Shown one piece after another: positions 6,482 through 9,124 of a stretch of DNA of 9,124 bases. The first letter of the stretch is position 1; every line of letters begins with the position of its first letter. The stretch is taken from contig JBCCTJ010000031.1 in the NCBI GenBank assembly GCA_039198585.1, forward strand, positions 1 to 9,124, given 5' to 3'. The notes below the pieces were generated by a model that was not told the DNA's origin, ran no database searches, and saw only the letters and a program-made list of their open reading frames with translations. Origin of the DNA: JBCCTJ01 sp039198585 (lineage in GTDB: Bacteria > Bacteroidota > Bacteroidia > Cytophagales > Amoebophilaceae). Made by a program: the position numbers and the translations under genes.

Positions 6482-7366
6482 TTATTGATATCCCCAAGCT
6501 GTTAACTGCTTAGTTTGATTCCGCCAATCCTTACTTACTTTTACGTATTGTGACAAAAATACTTTTTTTTTAAATATGCTCTCTATTTCTTTTCGTGCTT
6601 GTATGCCTATTTTTTTGAGTGCCGCTCCTTTTTTCCCTATTACAATACTTTTTTGACTCATCCTCTCTACATAAATAGTAGCCTCTATACATAGGATGTC
6701 CTCTTTTTCCTTGAAAGAGTCTACTATTACCTCTGTACTATAAGGAATTTCCTGATGATAGGATAAAATAATAGCTTTGCGAATAATTTGAGCTACTAAA
6801 AAACGCTCTGTTCTTGTAGTGATTTCACGCTTATCATAATAAGCAGGATGGAGAGGAAGATACTTCAAAATAGCTGCCTTTAACTGATCTAAGTTGGTTT
6901 GATAAAGTGCTGAGATGAATATAGTGCTCGTAGGATTTAAATTTTTTTGCCAAAAACTACTAAGCTCAGCTCTTTCCGCTTGATCAAGTAGGTCAACCTT
7001 ATTAACTACTAGCAGAAAAGGACATGTTTGCATTTTTCGGTTGTCTAATAAAAAATCATCTATCTCTTTCTCGCGACTATTCACTAACCAAACAATGATG
7101 TCACTTTCTATTAGAGCCCTCTTAACTTGTCGTAGCATAATTTTTTGCAATTCATAGTGGGGCTTCATATAGCCAGGTACATCTACATAAATAATCTGGT
7201 GATCTTTCCCATTATCAATACCCAAGATAGTATGTCGCGTAGTTTGGGGTTTATAAGTAGCAATAGAAAGAGAATAACCAAGCAGTGTATTCATTAATGT
7301 TGATTTACCCGCATTAGGTTTTCCCATTATATTAACGAAACCAGCTCGGTGAGATGATAAATGCAT
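6482..7366 (-). CDS. era: Ribosome biogenesis GTPase Era
   Basis: Era binds the 3' end of 16S rRNA and aids 30S maturation. It acts on the same subunit region as RsmA, whose gene is also in this window. The 294-residue protein is standard in length. Motifs are G1 GKPNAGKST (15-23), switch I threonines 42-43, G3 DVPG (62-65, where DTPG is usual), G4 NKVD (122-125) and G5 SAL (152-154). The C-terminal KH domain carries the RNA-binding GKKG loop at 244-247 (SIVIGKKGAALKKIG). A run of nine A at 6563-6571 encodes the lysines at 266-268. It is the first gene of the era-der pair. A weak promoter candidate lies on the minus strand at 7441-7434 (TTATTTTG), about 70 bases upstream. The start is fixed by the conserved N-terminal HRAGFVNIMGKPN region. 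Confidence 0.97.
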   Translation of the reverse strand: MHLSSHRAGFVNIMGKPNAGKSTLMNTLLGYSLSIATYKPQTTRHTILGIDNGKDHQIIYVDVPGYMKPHYELQKIMLRQVKRALIESDIIVWLVNSREKEIDDFLLDNRKMQTCPFLLVVNKVDLLDQAERAELSSFWQKNLNPTSTIFISALYQTNLDQLKAAILKYLPLHPAYYDKREITTRTERFLVAQIIRKAIILSYHQEIPYSTEVIVDSFKEKEDILCIEATIYVERMSQKSIVIGKKGAALKKIGIQARKEIESIFKKKVFLSQYVKVSKDWRNQTKQLTAWGYQ

Positions 7367-7375
7367 ATTGATTAA

Positions 7376-7406
7376 TTTGTTATTTGCCTAAAAAAGTGTA
7401 ATATTG
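7376..7406 (+). promoter_or_regulatory. Possible promoter for the initiator tRNA
   Basis: TTTG at 7376-7379, then 19 bases, then TAATATTG at 7399-7406, which fits TAnnTTTG with one mismatch. Transcription would start about 70 bases before the mature tRNA 5' end, so a leader would have to be removed by RNase P. A perfect 10-bp palindrome (TTGTATACAA, 7422-7431) lies between this site and the tRNA and could itself hold an alternative promoter core. Confidence 0.3.
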
Positions 7407-7482
7407 TGAGTAAATTAAGTATTGTATACAACACAAAATAAACAATAATAAATTACTCAGTAACCAAAATTAAAGAAATTAT

Positions 7483-7554
<72 letters not shown>

Positions 7555-7848
7555 CAAATAAATAATTCCTCAAAAAAAATTTACTGCGATTTTTGAATAA
7601 TTTCTTAATTTAGGAGCCTAAATAAGGAGATTTTTACTTATTCGAAGAGATAAAATGTTCACCTTTCCAAATTCTTCGCAAAAACTATACCTATTCTAAA
7701 GAAAAAAAGTTGCCGTCCATCGGGACCAAAAAAAATTGGGTGTTTAGTGAATAGCTACTATAGTACTCCCATAAAAACATGTATTCCATTTACGATTTCT
7801 AAGTCACTTCTATAAGAAACAGCGCAGCACGTATTCCATGATCTACTT
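7555..7848. other. Intergenic region between tRNA-fMet and the transposase relic
   Basis: I see no gene here; the longest ATG-led frame near 7655 has only 14 codons. Just after the tRNA a weak A/T-only hairpin is possible (TCAAAAA and TTTTTGA near 7568-7596), which could help end tRNA transcription. Further right, GTATTCCA occurs at 7781, 7831 and 7869, the last copy being inside the pseudogene. The insertion sequence presumably ends somewhere in this stretch, but I could not define its terminal inverted repeat because the opposite end lies outside the window. Confidence 0.4.
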
Positions 7849-9051
7849 TCACGGGGCACTAGTTATGTGTATTCCAAAAAATATCCAAAACTTTTCTGTT
7901 TTTACTGTACGAGCATTGATTCTTTGCAGGAAATTGTGCTCTTTTTTATTTCCAAAGCTCTCTTCTAAGAAGCTGGCTCTTTCTTTTCTTAAAGTACTTG
8001 CTATCTGTTTTCGTTCTTTCTCATTTTTTGCTACTCTCTCTTTGCGTACAAAGTCAGTCTTGATCTCTTCGGCAGTTGCCAATTGCCCTTTGCATTTGTA
8101 GGATCAATAGCACCTGCCCCAACCTTGCTTACCTTTATTCCAGTAAGCTGCTGTGCTTAGTATATACTATTCTTAAACTGTCTTCCTTCATTGAAAGGCT
8201 CAAAACTGAGGCCTGCATAAAGTTGATTCCATCCATTTGCATTTTGCTGATTTTTGCGCCGAACTCTACTTTTTTGACTTCTTTCGATCTCACAATAGTC
8301 GAAAATAAGGTTGAGGAATAGCAACAAGGCTATGCCTTGTTGCTATTCCTGTAGTAAAAATTTGCTCTTGCTGTTTGAACACTTTTTTAATGGCTATACG
8401 CTGCTTTTGGTAAGTTTCCTCGTCTTCACAACTAGTACTGACCTTCTGGTTGATCTAAAGCTTTATTTAACTTTTCAGGTAATCTAATTAACGCTCTTGT
8501 CAAGACTTTTTTCTTTTTTAGATTTTCTCCTTTTTCAACTATGAGCATATAGCGAGCTGCTCAGTTTTTCTACTTAGTTCTTATAATCTTCAATCCTTCT
8601 TTTTTGCACATGTACTTCACGATTATGTATAAAAAATTAACACTTTCTCAGAGAAGCTTCTGGTTTGTCGGAAGTGTACACTGCCCTCATAACAAGTAGC
8701 ATCAATCAGTATTTTGAATGTTTTAGAACATATGAGGGGCTCAATATTCTGCTAGGATTTTGTATGATTTTTCTATGTTGATTTTTGCGGCAAGCGCACA
8801 TCTAATTTCACTCACAATTTTGTGACTCTTTAGTTGCTCTCCTGCTAAAATCGGAATTTTATAAAAGAACTGATAGTGTAAATATTGCCATTGACTTGCT
8901 CAATAAGCTTCTTATCACAAGCTTGACTATAGAGTTTCAGCAACGTAAAAGCTACCTTTCCTTGAGGTGGAAAAATAGATGTGGGCCCTTTTTTATTGTC
9001 TTTAAGATTCATAGCCTTTGTAACTTTCTTAAAAAGTATGGCTTTATACAT
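7849..9051 (-). pseudogene. Decayed DDE transposase (IS1182/IS5-like, DUF772-type N-terminus)
   Basis: Reading the minus strand and changing frame repeatedly recovers a nearly full-length transposase. The N-terminal part (9051-8848) contains GKVAFTLLKLYSQACDKKLI and then LIEQVNGNIY, the DUF772-like region. After a frameshift it continues as YQFFYKIPILAGEQLKSHK and then EIRCALAAKINIEKSYKIL. LIDATCYEGSVH at about 8709-8674 carries the expected first catalytic Asp. Then come NQKLL, a stop, ESVNFLY and KYMCKKEGLKIIRTK, and later IKKVFKQQEQIFTTGIA and VKKVEFGAKISKMQMDGINF. In QLTGIKVSKVGAGAID the expected second Asp appears to be Gly. The last open piece (8082-7849) holds LEESFGNKKEHNFLQRINAR, with the third catalytic residue Glu, then WIFFGIH. 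With many stops and frameshifts it cannot make an active enzyme. The family name rests on remembered similarity. The upstream end of the element may lie beyond 9124. Confidence 0.85.
8314..8350. repeat. Perfect 17-bp hairpin within the transposase relic
   Basis: AGGAATAGCAACAAGGC at 8314-8330 is the exact reverse complement of GCCTTGTTGCTATTCCT at 8334-8350, separated by the three bases TAT. On the minus strand it falls in the reading ...TTGIATRHSLVAIPQPYF..., so at least one arm is probably ordinary transposase coding sequence (LVAIPQPY). The other arm may be a templated inverted copy. It is by far the strongest inverted repeat in the window. Confidence 0.8.
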
Positions 9052-9124
9052 CTTTTTTGTCTATCTCCAGAAACAATTGATGTTATCTCTCTAAGTATTG
9101 AGGAACAAAAAAATGGGAAAAATA

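Noticed and set aside
5207..6505. Plus-strand open frames at 5207-5524, 5645-5890 and 6230-6505
   Set aside because: All are antisense to der (the last also to the start of the era-der junction) and have no recognisable motif.
7838..8321. Plus-strand open frames at 7838-8101 and 8076-8321
   Set aside because: They run opposite to the transposase relic, whose minus-strand reading is clearly the ancestral coding sense.
7849..9051. Two separate small minus-strand genes (7849-8082 and 8845-9051)
   Set aside because: They are the C- and N-terminal ends of one broken transposase, as the frame-shifted pieces between them show.

Overview
The window is an AT-rich piece of a bacterial chromosome, most likely from a Bacteroidota member related to the intracellular symbionts Cardinium and Amoebophilus. 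Three things point that way. Two perfect copies of the Bacteroidota -7 promoter element (TAnnTTTG) sit upstream of genes, and Shine-Dalgarno sequences are scarce. The RF1, RsmA, Era and Der sequences look Bacteroidota-like to me. Next to this core lie a leucine-rich-repeat-like protein of no known family, a secreted protein of no known family and a decayed insertion sequence, as is common in host-associated genomes. The lineage is inferred from reading alone and would need a phylogeny to confirm.

Layout. Positions 1-808 (minus strand) hold most of a gene for an exported, membrane-anchored protein that runs off the left edge. Positions 809-1347 are a divergent intergenic region with a promoter facing each way and several inverted repeats. 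Positions 1348-5157 (plus strand) hold prfA, an LRR-like gene, rsmA and tsaD. Positions 5165-7366 (minus strand) hold the era-der GTPase pair, which converges on tsaD with only 7 bases between the stop codons. An initiator tRNA lies at 7483-7554. From about 7850 to the right edge there is a transposase pseudogene broken by many frameshifts and stops.

How the genes fit together. The recognised genes serve translation: RF1 ends protein synthesis at UAA/UAG, RsmA dimethylates 16S rRNA, TsaD makes t6A37 in tRNAs, Era and Der assemble the 30S and 50S subunits, and tRNA-fMet starts synthesis. This is an ordinary conserved core. The accessory material is the LRR-like protein placed between prfA and rsmA, the exported protein at the left edge, and the IS relic.

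I see no CRISPR array, toxin-antitoxin pair, phage module, defence island or metabolic gene cluster. The most interesting leads are the two unrecognised proteins, a Ser in place of the usual Asn in RsmA motif IV, and a perfect 17-bp hairpin inside the transposase relic.
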